From JAJFFW01 sp038534195 (GTDB lineage: Bacteria; Pseudomonadota; Alphaproteobacteria; Caulobacterales; Parvularculaceae): DNA of 64,000 bases. The stretch is from contig JBCAXE010000012.1 of NCBI GenBank assembly GCA_038534195.1, forward strand, positions 21,367-85,366, in the 5' to 3' direction. Position numbers and translations under genes: made by a program. Below, in pieces: positions 40,305 to 48,690 of the stretch (positions within the stretch are counted from its first letter, which is position 1; the number at the start of each line of letters is the position of its first letter). Under the pieces are notes generated by a model. The model saw only the letters and a program-made list of their open reading frames with translations, was not told where the DNA came from and made no database searches.

Positions 40305-40546
40305 GGCTGGTCACCTCTCACCCCAATTCGTCCTTTTCGGGCGCTCGCGGCGCGCCTTTCGCGCGTGGTTCGCCCCGACCAGCGCCGTTGCATCTTCCTT
40401 GCCAAAATTTACTGATCATTAACCTTTGATCGCGTGTGACCGGCCATTCGCCGCGTGCCCTGTTGCCATCGACGCGCGGTTTCGACATGGTCGCGCGCGA
40501 TTCGCCGCTCAGAACGGCGTCAACGGCTCACGAAGGAGAATTGTCT

Positions 40547-42637
40547 GTGAAACAATGGTTAATGGCGGGCGCGGCGGCGCTGGCGATCGCGGGATGCGGC
40601 GGGGAAAAAGCGGCTGATGAGGCGACGGATGAAAATGCGGCGAGCGCCGAAGCTGTTTCAGAGGCCGACGCCGCCGGGGCGACCGGTCCCGAGCTTGGAA
40701 CCTGGGGCGTCGATACGGCGTTTGTCGACGACAGCGTTAAGCCCGGTGATGATTTCTACCGCCATGTGAGCGGCAAATGGCTCGACACGTTCGAGATCCC
40801 GGACGAATTTTCAAGCTACGGCTCATTCACCGTCCTCTTTGAACGGTCAGAGGAGCGCGTTCGAAAAATCATCGAAGACGCTGCCGCCGGGAGCGCGCCG
40901 GCCGGATCAGCCGAACAAAAGATCGGCGATTATTTTGCGAGCTTCGTCGATTTAGAGGCCATCAACGAAAAAGGCTTGACGCCGCTTGCGGAAGACCTCG
41001 CCTATATTAATGGGCTTGAATCGATCGAAGATGTCGCCGCAGCGATGGTTCGTCCCGACCTCAGCGCTAATTCATTGTTCGGGGCCTTTGTGGGCGTCGA
41101 TGCGAAGCAACCCGACCGCTATATCGTTTATATGGGGCAGGCCGGGCTCGGCATGCCGAACCGGAACTATTACCTTGACGAAAAATTCGCCGACAAAGCT
41201 GCGAAGTATAAAGACTATATCGCAGAGACCCTGACGCTGGCGGAGATCGATGACGCCGCAGGCAAAGCCGACGCAATCCATGCGCTGGAGACAAGCATTG
41301 CGCAGGTGCATTGGGAACCGGCCAAACGCCGCAATCGCGACCTTACCTATAATCTAAAAACTAAAGATGAGTTGAAAGCCTTTGCGCCTACGGCGCCATG
41401 GGACGCGATGCTGGAAGCGGCGGGCCTTTCCGGCGAGACGGAATTTGTACTGCGTGAGGACGACGCCATCCAGAACCTCGCAACGATCCTCGCCGAAACG
41501 CCGGTTGAGACATGGCGGACTTATCTGACCTTCCACCTGTTACGGGCGAACAGCGCGATCCTGCCGGCGCAATTCGATGAAGCGAATTTCGCCTTCTACG
41601 GAACCGAGTTACGCGGCACGCCGAAACAACGCGAGCGTTGGAAGCGCGGTGTCGCCGCCGTTAACGGCGCGCTCGGCGAAGCCGTCGGCAAAGTCTATGT
41701 GGATAAGCATTTCCCCGCGTCCTCGAAAACGCAAATGGAAGAGCTGGTCGCCAATTTGCGCCGCGCGATGGACGAGCGCCTCGACGCGCTGCCATGGATG
41801 GGTGGAGAGACAAAAGTTCAGGCTCACGAAAAGCTTGAAAAATTCACGCCCAAAATCGGGTACCCGGACAAATGGGAAGACTACGCCGGTCTCGATGTGG
41901 TGCGCGGCGACGCCTACGCGAATCGCAAGGCGAGCGAGCTGTGGGAATGGCGCGACGAAATCTCCAAACTTGGCGGACCGATCGACAAGACCGAGTGGGG
42001 CATGAACCCGCAGCGGGTGAACGCCTATTACAGCTCGACACGCAACGAGATTGTCTTTCCCGCCGCCATTCTTCAGGCCCCCTTCTTTGATCCGGAGGCC
42101 GACGCGGCGGTCAATTATGGCGGCATCGGCGCCGTGATCGGGCACGAGATCGGCCATGGCTTCGATGATCAAGGCCGTAAATCTGACGGCGACGGGCGCC
42201 TGCGCGACTGGTGGACCGCTGAAGACGCCGCTGAATTCCAGAAACTCGCCGACGCCCTCGGCGGACAATATGGCGGGTACGAACCTGTTGAAGGCTTCAA
42301 GGTCAATCCTGAGCTGACGATGGGTGAAAATATCGGTGATATTGGCGGCCTCGCCATGGCTTATTACGCCTACAAATTATCGCTTAATGGCGAAGAGGCG
42401 CCGGTCATCGACGGCTACACCGGCGATCAACGCTTCTTCATGGCGTGGGCGCAAGTGTGGAAACGCATCGTTCGCGACGAGGCGCTGAAAAACCAGATCG
42501 CAACAGACCCGCACTCCCCGGCGCAGTATCGCGTCAACGGCGTCGTGCGGAACATGGACGCCTGGTACGAAGCGTTTAACGTTGAGGAAGGTGACGCGCT
42601 TTATCTCGCTCCGGAAGATCGCGTGCAAATCTGGTAA
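40547..42637 (+). CDS. M13 family (neprilysin-like) metalloendopeptidase lipoprotein
   Basis: The 696-residue protein starts at a GTG at 40547, behind AAGGAGAA. Its signal ends in AIAGCGGE, a lipobox. The N-terminal helical lid has DFYRHVSGKWL. The catalytic domain carries RVNAYYSSTRNEIVFPAAIL, the zinc motif GHEIGHGFDDQGRK (HExxH) and the third ligand in ENIGDIGGLAMAYYAY, then VNGVVRNMDAWYEAFNV. All M13 landmarks are present and the length is normal, so it should be an active peptidase at the cell surface or periplasm. The frame extends further upstream without a binding site. Confidence 0.94.
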   Translation: MKQWLMAGAAALAIAGCGGEKAADEATDENAASAEAVSEADAAGATGPELGTWGVDTAFVDDSVKPGDDFYRHVSGKWLDTFEIPDEFSSYGSFTVLFERSEERVRKIIEDAAAGSAPAGSAEQKIGDYFASFVDLEAINEKGLTPLAEDLAYINGLESIEDVAAAMVRPDLSANSLFGAFVGVDAKQPDRYIVYMGQAGLGMPNRNYYLDEKFADKAAKYKDYIAETLTLAEIDDAAGKADAIHALETSIAQVHWEPAKRRNRDLTYNLKTKDELKAFAPTAPWDAMLEAAGLSGETEFVLREDDAIQNLATILAETPVETWRTYLTFHLLRANSAILPAQFDEANFAFYGTELRGTPKQRERWKRGVAAVNGALGEAVGKVYVDKHFPASSKTQMEELVANLRRAMDERLDALPWMGGETKVQAHEKLEKFTPKIGYPDKWEDYAGLDVVRGDAYANRKASELWEWRDEISKLGGPIDKTEWGMNPQRVNAYYSSTRNEIVFPAAILQAPFFDPEADAAVNYGGIGAVIGHEIGHGFDDQGRKSDGDGRLRDWWTAEDAAEFQKLADALGGQYGGYEPVEGFKVNPELTMGENIGDIGGLAMAYYAYKLSLNGEEAPVIDGYTGDQRFFMAWAQVWKRIVRDEALKNQIATDPHSPAQYRVNGVVRNMDAWYEAFNVEEGDALYLAPEDRVQIW

Positions 42638-42662
42638 TTACGCGTCTCAAATGATCGACAGA

Positions 42663-42693
42663 AAACCCGGCGGGGACGCCGGGTTTTTTCTTT
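42663..42693 (+). terminator. Terminator of the M13 peptidase gene
   Basis: AACCCGGC and GCCGGGTT form a GC-rich stem around a six-base loop, followed by TTTTTTCTTTTCT. It lies about 30 bases after the stop. Confidence 0.9.
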
Positions 42694-42757
42694 TCTGTTA
42701 GTGACAGAGTCAGGCGTTAACCCATTGAGTAAAATTTTATAGTAAAGACGCGTTCTA

Positions 42758-42783
42758 TTAACCATTTCAATATGGATGGTTAA
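42758..42783 (+). promoter_or_regulatory. Candidate operator upstream of the PLPGA-CTERM gene
   Basis: TTAACCAT (42758-42765) and ATGGTTAA (42776-42783) form a perfect 8-bp inverted repeat with a 10-base spacer. It is about 66 bases upstream of the start. Further TTAACC copies lie nearby (about 42717 and 42788). I cannot name a binding protein. Confidence 0.35.
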
Positions 42784-42848
42784 CTTTTTAACCGGATGTT
42801 TCACCTGCGTATTCTGACGCCATCCCGTGAAACATGAGGGGGAAAGAT

Positions 42849-43310
42849 ATGAACAAGTTCATGAGCGCCGCCGCATTCGCGTTAACGACTTTCACCATCC
42901 CGCTCGCCGCAGCCGAGACGCAGCCTGTGGCGGTCAGCAAGGTGCGGTTCGACGAAAACACAGCTGCAATTTCGGCCGAACGGGCGATGGCGCTCTTCGC
43001 CTCAACGTCGGCTTCAATAGATCGTCAACGCCTCAGCACCAAAGCCGCGCCGCCTGCATTTAGCTTTGACCCGGAAGGGCGCCTCACGATTAATGAAAAC
43101 AATGCATTCGACGTGGCCTTTGAAGGCGGCGAGGTATTCGTGATCGCTCGCAATGACGGCGAGGGATTGCCGGCGGACGCATTTATCACGCTGGAAAGCC
43201 CGGAGACGCCGGAATCAGCCGACGGCGCGCTGGCGACGCCCCTCCCCGGCGCTATCTGGCTCTTGCTTGCAGGCCTTTCCGGTCTTGGCTTCGCGGGCCG
43301 CCGGAAATGA
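42849..43310 (+). CDS. Exported protein with PLPxA/PEP-CTERM-type sorting signal
   Basis: The 153-residue protein has a signal peptide (MSAAAFALTTFTIPLAAA) and an acidic mature region with no cysteine. It ends in the tripartite tail ATPLPGAIWLLLAGLSGLGFAGRRK: a PLPGA motif, a hydrophobic helix and a basic C-terminus. That tail is the VPLPA-CTERM pattern recognised by exosortases, which cleave and anchor or export the protein. The ATG at 42849 has GGGGGAAAG upstream. No exosortase gene is in the window. Confidence 0.85.
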   Translation: MNKFMSAAAFALTTFTIPLAAAETQPVAVSKVRFDENTAAISAERAMALFASTSASIDRQRLSTKAAPPAFSFDPEGRLTINENNAFDVAFEGGEVFVIARNDGEGLPADAFITLESPETPESADGALATPLPGAIWLLLAGLSGLGFAGRRK

Positions 43311-43343
43311 GCAGGCGACAACGCCGACAATCTATCAATCGCG

Positions 43344-43368
43344 AAACCGCCCTGCCCGGGCGGTTTTT
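43344..43368 (+). terminator. Terminator of the PLPGA-CTERM gene
   Basis: AAACCGCCC and GGGCGGTTT form a 9-bp stem with a five-base loop, then a T-run. It lies about 35 bases after the stop. Confidence 0.88.
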
Positions 43369-43483
43369 GTTTGCGGGTCTGCGCGCAAGGCCGCTTGTGC
43401 TTTCGCCGCGCTTCGGCGACAAGATGCGGTTTCACGAATCAACGCCAGTATAGAATTCCAATAGACAGGGACCACGCAACGAT

Positions 43484-45481
43484 ATGGCCTCGCGCGCAAC
43501 CGCCAAGAAAGATCGGGACCTTTTCGGAGACGACTACACCGCCAAGGATATTGAGGTGCTGGAAGGCCTCGAGCCGGTGCGCAAGCGTCCAGGCATGTAT
43601 ATCGGCGGCACCGACGAAAAAGCGTTGCATCACCTGTTCGCCGAAGTTCTAGACAATTCAATGGACGAGGCCGTCGCCGGACATGCAACGCGTATTGAGG
43701 TCGAACTCTATGACGACGGCTATCTTTCCGTCTCTGACAATGGCCGCGGCATCCCGATCGATCCGCACCCGAAGTTCAAGAAGAAATCCGCCCTCGAAGT
43801 CATTATGACGACGCTCCATTCGGGCGGAAAATTCGAAGGCAAGGCCTACGCGACGTCGGGCGGTCTCCACGGCGTCGGCGTGTCCGTCGTCAATGCGCTG
43901 TCTGACGACCTGATCGTCGAGGTCTGCCGCAAACAAACGAAGTGGGTGCAGGCTTACTCGAAAGGAAAGCCGCGCAACAAGCTGGAGAAGGATGGTCCCG
44001 CACCGAATAAGCGCGGCACCATGATCATGTTTCATCCTGACCCGGAAATTTTTGGCGCCAAGGCTGCGTTCAAACCCGCCCGGCTTTACAAGATGGCGCG
44101 GTCAAAAGCCTATCTCTTCGGCGGTGTTGAGATTCGCTGGAAGTGCGCACCGTCGCTCATCAAGGAAAAAGACACGACGCCGGCGGACGCGGTCCTGAAA
44201 TTCGACAATGGCCTTTCCGATTATCTCGTAAGCCTTGCCGACGGAAAACCGACCGTCACCGAGGAAATGTTCACAGGCAAGATCACCAAAAAGGAAGATG
44301 GCGGTCACGGCAATGTGGAATGGGCGGTGCTGTGGGGCGCGGCGGGCTTCGGCGATGCTGACGGGTTCGTGCACTCATATTGCAACACCGTGCCGACGCC
44401 GGAGGGCGGGACCCACGAGGCGGGATTGCGCGCGGCGCTTTCCAAAGGCTTGCGCGCCTACGCCGATCTCGCCGGCAACAAAAAGGCGAGCAGCATTACC
44501 GCCGAAGACGTCATGGGAACCGCGGGCGCGCTCCTTTCCATCTTTGTTCGCAATCCGGAGTTTCAGGGCCAAACGAAAGACAAGCTCGCCACCGCCGAAG
44601 CCCAAAAACTGGCGGAAGCGGCGATCCGCCCTGCGTTCGACCATTGGCTCGCCTCCAATCCGAAGCAGGCGCAATCGCTTTTAGAATGGGTGATCGACCG
44701 GGCGGAAGAACGCCAACGCCGGCGGCGAGAAAAGGAAGTCTCGCGCGCGGCGGCTACGCGCAAGCTGCGCCTGCCGGGAAAACTCGCCGACTGTTCGCAG
44801 AAGGAACGCACAGGTACGGAAATATTCCTCGTCGAGGGCGACTCGGCCGGTGGATCAGCCAAGCAAGGCCGCAATCGCGCGACGCAAGCCATTCTCCCCT
44901 TGAAGGGCAAAATCCTGAACGTTGCGAGCGCGACCCGCGATAAGGTCGCCGCCAATCAGGAAATCCAGGATATCGCGCAAGCCCTCGGCGTCGGGCTCGG
45001 CGCGCGCTTCGATCTTGAGGATTTGCGATACGATAAGATCATCATCATGACCGACGCCGATGTGGACGGCGCGCATATCGCTGCGCTCCTCATCACGTTC
45101 TTCCATCAGGAAATGCCGGAGCTTATCAGTTCCGGGCGTCTCTATTTGGCTCAGCCGCCGCTGTTCCGGCTTTCGGCGGGCGGCAAGACCGTCTACGCCA
45201 TGGACGAAGACGCGCGCGATCGTCTGCTCAAAGAAGAGTTCAAAGCCAATCAGAAAGTCGAAGTGGGACGCTTCAAAGGCCTTGGCGAAATGATGCCGGC
45301 GCAGTTGAAGGAAACGACCATGAACCCGGAAACGCGCAGCCTCGCGCGCGTCGTCATCGCAGAGGACAAGATCGAATTCTCCGCCGACCTGGTCGACCGT
45401 TTGATGGGCAAGAAAGCCGAGCCGCGCTTTCATTTCATTCAGGAAAACGCCGCCTTCGTGCGTGAGGAATTGGATATCTAG
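43484..45481 (+). CDS. parE: DNA topoisomerase IV subunit B
   Basis: The 665-residue ATPase subunit has the GHKL ATP-binding region (EVLDNSMDEAVAGHATRIEV, SDNGRGIPIDPHPK, TSGGLHGVGVSVVNALS), the transducer domain and TOPRIM sequences EIFLVEGDSAGGSAKQGRNR and IIIMTDADVDGAHIAALL. The length and the short TOPRIM insert, with EGDSAGG-SAKQGR, match ParE rather than GyrB (about 800 residues). It decatenates sister chromosomes with ParC, which is not in the window. Confidence 0.95.
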   Translation: MASRATAKKDRDLFGDDYTAKDIEVLEGLEPVRKRPGMYIGGTDEKALHHLFAEVLDNSMDEAVAGHATRIEVELYDDGYLSVSDNGRGIPIDPHPKFKKKSALEVIMTTLHSGGKFEGKAYATSGGLHGVGVSVVNALSDDLIVEVCRKQTKWVQAYSKGKPRNKLEKDGPAPNKRGTMIMFHPDPEIFGAKAAFKPARLYKMARSKAYLFGGVEIRWKCAPSLIKEKDTTPADAVLKFDNGLSDYLVSLADGKPTVTEEMFTGKITKKEDGGHGNVEWAVLWGAAGFGDADGFVHSYCNTVPTPEGGTHEAGLRAALSKGLRAYADLAGNKKASSITAEDVMGTAGALLSIFVRNPEFQGQTKDKLATAEAQKLAEAAIRPAFDHWLASNPKQAQSLLEWVIDRAEERQRRRREKEVSRAAATRKLRLPGKLADCSQKERTGTEIFLVEGDSAGGSAKQGRNRATQAILPLKGKILNVASATRDKVAANQEIQDIAQALGVGLGARFDLEDLRYDKIIIMTDADVDGAHIAALLITFFHQEMPELISSGRLYLAQPPLFRLSAGGKTVYAMDEDARDRLLKEEFKANQKVEVGRFKGLGEMMPAQLKETTMNPETRSLARVVIAEDKIEFSADLVDRLMGKKAEPRFHFIQENAAFVREELDI

Positions 45482-45504
45482 GCGCGAGAGCCTATATCCG
45501 ATCG

Positions 45505-46323
45505 ATGGGTCGCCTTCTTTTCATCGTCGCCGTAATTGCGCTTTGCGTGTGGGCGGTGCGCGCCTTGATGCAGCGCCGCCGGGAACGCGCGCTTCTTGCT
45601 GCACCGCTCACGCCTCAGCAGCGGTCGGTCGTCGCGGCTTGCGCGCCGGTCTATGGACGCCTGCCGCTTGAGCTTCAGCGCGCGCTTGAGGGCAAGATCA
45701 ACGTTTTCCTTAGCCAGATCGATTTTCATGGGCATGAAGGGCTAAAGGTCACCGAGGAAATGCGCCTCACCATCGCGGCGCAGGCGTGCCTCCTCGTTGT
45801 GAATAAAGAGGCTTGGTACAAACATTTGCGCACGATCCTCGTCTATCCGGGCGCCTTCAAATCCCAGCAAGTCGAGAGCGACGGCTATGTTGAAACCGTG
45901 CGCGAGACTGTGCGCACCGGTGAAAGCTGGGCGCGCGGGCCCGTTGTCTTGTCGTGGGCGCACGCCAAACACGGCGCTTTTATTGACGATGACGGTCACA
46001 ATGTTGTGCTGCACGAATTTGCGCATCAGCTTGATGATCTTTCAGGCGACACTGACGGCGCGCCGGTGCTCGACCAGAACCATGACGGCGGCGCGTGGAC
46101 GCGCGCCTTTCGCGACGCCTATGCGCGCCTTGTCGCGCAGGTGGAAAGCGGGCGTGAAACATTTCTCGATCCATACGGCGCAACAGCGCCTGCGGAGTTT
46201 TTCGCGGTCGCCGTCGAATATTTTTTCGAGAAACCTCAAGCGCTCGCGCGCGAAGAGCCAGCGCTCTACGAGCAATTGTCAGGCTATTTCAACCTTGACC
46301 CGGCGTCCTGGCGCGAGGCGTAG
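45505..46323 (+). CDS. mtfA: MtfA family zinc peptidase
   Basis: The 272-residue protein has one N-terminal helix (LLFIVAVIALCVWAVRAL) and then the MtfA domain: AQACLLVVNKEAWYKHLRTILVYPGAF, RGPVVLSWAHAK and VVLHEFAHQLDDLSGDTDGAP, in which HEFAH is the zinc-binding helix, followed by TAPAEFFAVAVEYFFEKP. MtfA resembles the anthrax lethal factor fold. In E. coli it is cytosolic and acts on the regulator Mlc; the membrane helix here places the catalytic domain at the membrane. It follows parE by 23 bases. Confidence 0.92.
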   Translation: MGRLLFIVAVIALCVWAVRALMQRRRERALLAAPLTPQQRSVVAACAPVYGRLPLELQRALEGKINVFLSQIDFHGHEGLKVTEEMRLTIAAQACLLVVNKEAWYKHLRTILVYPGAFKSQQVESDGYVETVRETVRTGESWARGPVVLSWAHAKHGAFIDDDGHNVVLHEFAHQLDDLSGDTDGAPVLDQNHDGGAWTRAFRDAYARLVAQVESGRETFLDPYGATAPAEFFAVAVEYFFEKPQALAREEPALYEQLSGYFNLDPASWREA

Positions 46324-46329
46324 CGCGCA

Positions 46330-47139
46330 TTAAATACGGTTGAACGCGCTTACATCGGCGCGGAATTGCAGAATGTCACCCACACGGACGATCTCGCCTT
46401 CCGCCTCAACCGGGTCAGCCACAAGCGGCAGCACGTCTTCGCCAATCGGGCCGCCTTTGGCGTCGGTCATTAACAGCACGCTCTCGCGACCATTGTCGCC
46501 CCGCGCCCAGAAACTCGGCGGAATACCGCCGCGGATGCATAAGCTTGCGCAGGCCTTATGAGTGCGTCCCCGCCCCGGCCGCATCACGCCGAAGAAACAT
46601 TTGGAATCCATGATATTGCCCTTAAGCCGCGCGACGCCGAGCGTTTCCTCTGTGGGCGTTACAAATTCCGCAGAAAGCTGGCGCTGGTCGGCGCTCGGCG
46701 CGTCGGAGAGCCACTGATCAAGAAATAGAGGCACTTCGAGCATCTGGCGGTTTTTACGCTCAATCAAAACGCCGTCCGCCTTCACGAGGCGTCCTTTAGC
46801 GCTGTCGAGCTTGAGGCCGCTCGTGCATTTGCCCTCAGCGACAATAAGAATTGTGCGCATCCCGGAGGGCGAAGTCGCATCCGGCGTCCGGATCATCGGA
46901 TAAGGATCGTTCGTCAACACGCCTGTAACGGAATGAGTCGCGCCGGTGAGCCAGGCGCCCGCGCCCGGATCGGAGAGGTTGGACGCCACAAGATAACTTC
47001 CACCTGCAGTCGCCGCCAGCATCACCGGCAACGCGCCTAGTAAAAACCGACGATCAACGGACGGCGCGCGCCCCCAACCGATAAACATTTCATGGGGATC
47101 GCGATTTTCCGGATTGATGACGCCTTTTTCCATGCTCAT
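46330..47139 (-). CDS. Tat-like exported Cys/His-rich protein of the Rieske locus, unknown function
   Basis: The 269-residue protein has a 28-residue polar lead and then a twin-arginine-like anchor DRRFLLGALPVMLAATAGGS (RR at 30-31). The distal region has one cysteine at 105 and a compact cluster C181, H194, C197 and C201, within SKCFFG and THKACASLCIRGGIPP. That spacing could hold a metal centre. No known enzyme domain is recognised. Its start overlaps the cytochrome-b/Rieske stop by four bases, so it is the last gene of that operon and probably a periplasmic partner. Confidence 0.76.
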   Translation of the reverse strand: MSMEKGVINPENRDPHEMFIGWGRAPSVDRRFLLGALPVMLAATAGGSYLVASNLSDPGAGAWLTGATHSVTGVLTNDPYPMIRTPDATSPSGMRTILIVAEGKCTSGLKLDSAKGRLVKADGVLIERKNRQMLEVPLFLDQWLSDAPSADQRQLSAEFVTPTEETLGVARLKGNIMDSKCFFGVMRPGRGRTHKACASLCIRGGIPPSFWARGDNGRESVLLMTDAKGGPIGEDVLPLVADPVEAEGEIVRVGDILQFRADVSAFNRI

Positions 47140-48197
47140 GACGCCTCTCCCACTGAAATCACAGCGGGCTCTGCGCGCGCGCCCGGTTTATTCGCTTTTG
47201 GGTCGACCATCACCGTTCCATTCTCGATACGGACATTATAGGTCGCGATTTTCTCCGTATAGGGCGGCGGCGAGACACCGTCCTCGGGCCGGTATTGCCA
47301 GCCGTGCCAGGGACAGGTGACGCAACCATCGACAATTCGCCCCTCGCCCAGCGGCCCATTCTGGTGGCGGCAAACATTGGTGACCGCTGAAATCTTGCCG
47401 TCGTAACGAAACACAGCGACGCGTTCTCCGTTGGGCAAGGGCGCGATGACCGCGCGATCTTCCGGGATATCCATCGGCGCGCCCACTGCGACCCATCCTT
47501 TTTTTTCAAGCCGGCGCATGCCGCTGTCGGCGCCCCATTCGCGTAATCCTGTGAAAAGATGAAGCCCCGCAACCAGGACGAACGCCCCGAAGGTCAGCGC
47601 CGGATAGATCGCGGCTTTTTCCGTATAAAGTGCGCCCAGCACAATATGCAGCACCAGAAGCGCATATGCGGGATAAACCAGCATGTGGAGCGCTTTCCAG
47701 AACGGCGCTGATAAATTGTTGAGCCAGAAATCATGGCTCGTGGCCGCCATCAGAAAGAGGATCACAAAGGCGATTAGACCCAGCACCTCAAACGGGAAAC
47801 CGGGGATCGAGTCGTACTGACCCTGACTGACAAAGAGCGAAACCAGCGGATTTAACGGGCCGCCGCCGTGATACCAGAGAAGCGAAAGACCAAAATGGGC
47901 GGCCGCGACAAAGAAAGTCAGAACGCCGAGGTGACGCCGATTATACAAGAAGGTGTTGAACCGAGGCGACAGACGCGCCAGCGGGCCAATGGACAAGATC
48001 GCGGTCAGCATTGCGAACGCCGCTGTTCCGAGAGCGCGAATCAGCAAGACGACCGGGTCCGCCGTATGACCTGACGCATGGGGCTGCAAGCCGACAAATA
48101 CAAAGACGCCAAGGAAAACCGCCAGCGCCAAAAGAACATACAAATCATAAAAGACCTTGTTCTTGTTCCATTGCACCGCCTGATATTGGTGACCCAT
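47136..48197 (-). CDS. Heme-b membrane domain fused to a Rieske [2Fe-2S] domain
   Basis: The 353-residue protein has about six membrane helices (about 15-225) followed by a Rieske domain. The membrane part resembles the ferric-reductase/MsrQ-type cytochrome b: RRHLGVLTFFVAAAHFGL and FWKALHMLVYPAYALLVLHIVLG supply paired histidines for two hemes. The Rieske part has CRH at 276-278 and CPWH at 295-298, giving the two-Cys, two-His ligand set. No FAD/NAD reductase domain is fused. The orientation suggests electron transfer between a soluble donor and membrane hemes. It starts within a TAATG overlap with the 47-residue gene. Confidence 0.87.
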   Translation of the reverse strand: MGHQYQAVQWNKNKVFYDLYVLLALAVFLGVFVFVGLQPHASGHTADPVVLLIRALGTAAFAMLTAILSIGPLARLSPRFNTFLYNRRHLGVLTFFVAAAHFGLSLLWYHGGGPLNPLVSLFVSQGQYDSIPGFPFEVLGLIAFVILFLMAATSHDFWLNNLSAPFWKALHMLVYPAYALLVLHIVLGALYTEKAAIYPALTFGAFVLVAGLHLFTGLREWGADSGMRRLEKKGWVAVGAPMDIPEDRAVIAPLPNGERVAVFRYDGKISAVTNVCRHQNGPLGEGRIVDGCVTCPWHGWQYRPEDGVSPPPYTEKIATYNVRIENGTVMVDPKANKPGARAEPAVISVGEAS

Positions 48198-48340
48198 TAT
48201 CCAGACCCTTCGATGAATACCGGTAACTCCGTTTGCTGATCAACAGGCGCGAGACGCAGCGCGTACAAAGCCGCGGCGAGGGTCGCCGGCGCAAGCGCCA
48301 ACCAGATCAGCAAATGAATGCGGCGGTGAGGCTTTCTCAT
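48197..48340 (-). CDS. 47-residue single-pass membrane protein
   Basis: This short gene begins with MRKPHRRIHLLIWLALAP, then a hydrophobic helix (about 9-31) and a polar tail APVDQQTELPVFIEGSG. Its start overlaps the stop of the upstream 82-residue gene (ATGA), and its stop overlaps the cytochrome b/Rieske start (TAATG). The tight overlaps on both sides are strong evidence that it is translated. Probably a small subunit or assembly factor of the membrane complex. Confidence 0.72.
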   Translation of the reverse strand: MRKPHRRIHLLIWLALAPATLAAALYALRLAPVDQQTELPVFIEGSG

Positions 48341-48585
48341 AAGCCTTTTCCCCTACCCTCAATCGGCGCGTTGATCTTCCTCATGGAGGCGAGACGGATC
48401 ACCATGAGCGGCCAAAGCGCGACAATCCCGGGCAATACGATGAGACGAAAAAACAGACCAACGCCGACGGCGGCGTGATCGATCCGTGCAACGCCAAGCG
48501 TGATGAATGCGAGCCCGACGATCAGGCCGACGCCAAGATAAACACCTACGGCGAGCCAAATCGTCTCCGCCAATTCAATCGTCAT
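48337..48585 (-). CDS. 82-residue two-helix membrane protein
   Basis: The protein MTIELAETIWLAVGVYLGVG... has two hydrophobic helices (about 8-35 and 42-68) and a short basic tail. The ATG at 48585 is preceded by AGGGGCG; an upstream in-frame extension to 48774 overlaps the divergent promoter and gene and is rejected. It is first in the operon that continues into the 47-residue protein, the cytochrome b/Rieske fusion and the Tat-like protein. Unknown family. Confidence 0.76.
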   Translation of the reverse strand: MTIELAETIWLAVGVYLGVGLIVGLAFITLGVARIDHAAVGVGLFFRLIVLPGIVALWPLMVIRLASMRKINAPIEGRGKGL

Positions 48586-48631
48586 GGGCGCCCCTGCATC
48601 CTGGTCCGATAATAACGAGCGATTGTGACTT

Positions 48632-48646
48632 GCTTTCGGGCAAAGC
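48632..48646. promoter_or_regulatory. Small inverted repeat in the divergent promoter region
   Basis: GCTTT-CGGGC-AAAGC is a perfect 5-bp inverted repeat with a five-base spacer, centred in the 105-base region between the two divergent starts (48585 and 48691). It could be an operator; a function is not proven. Confidence 0.3.
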
Positions 48647-48690
48647 GCAAAACACGATGCGGTCAACAAAGAGAGTGGGACGATCACGCC

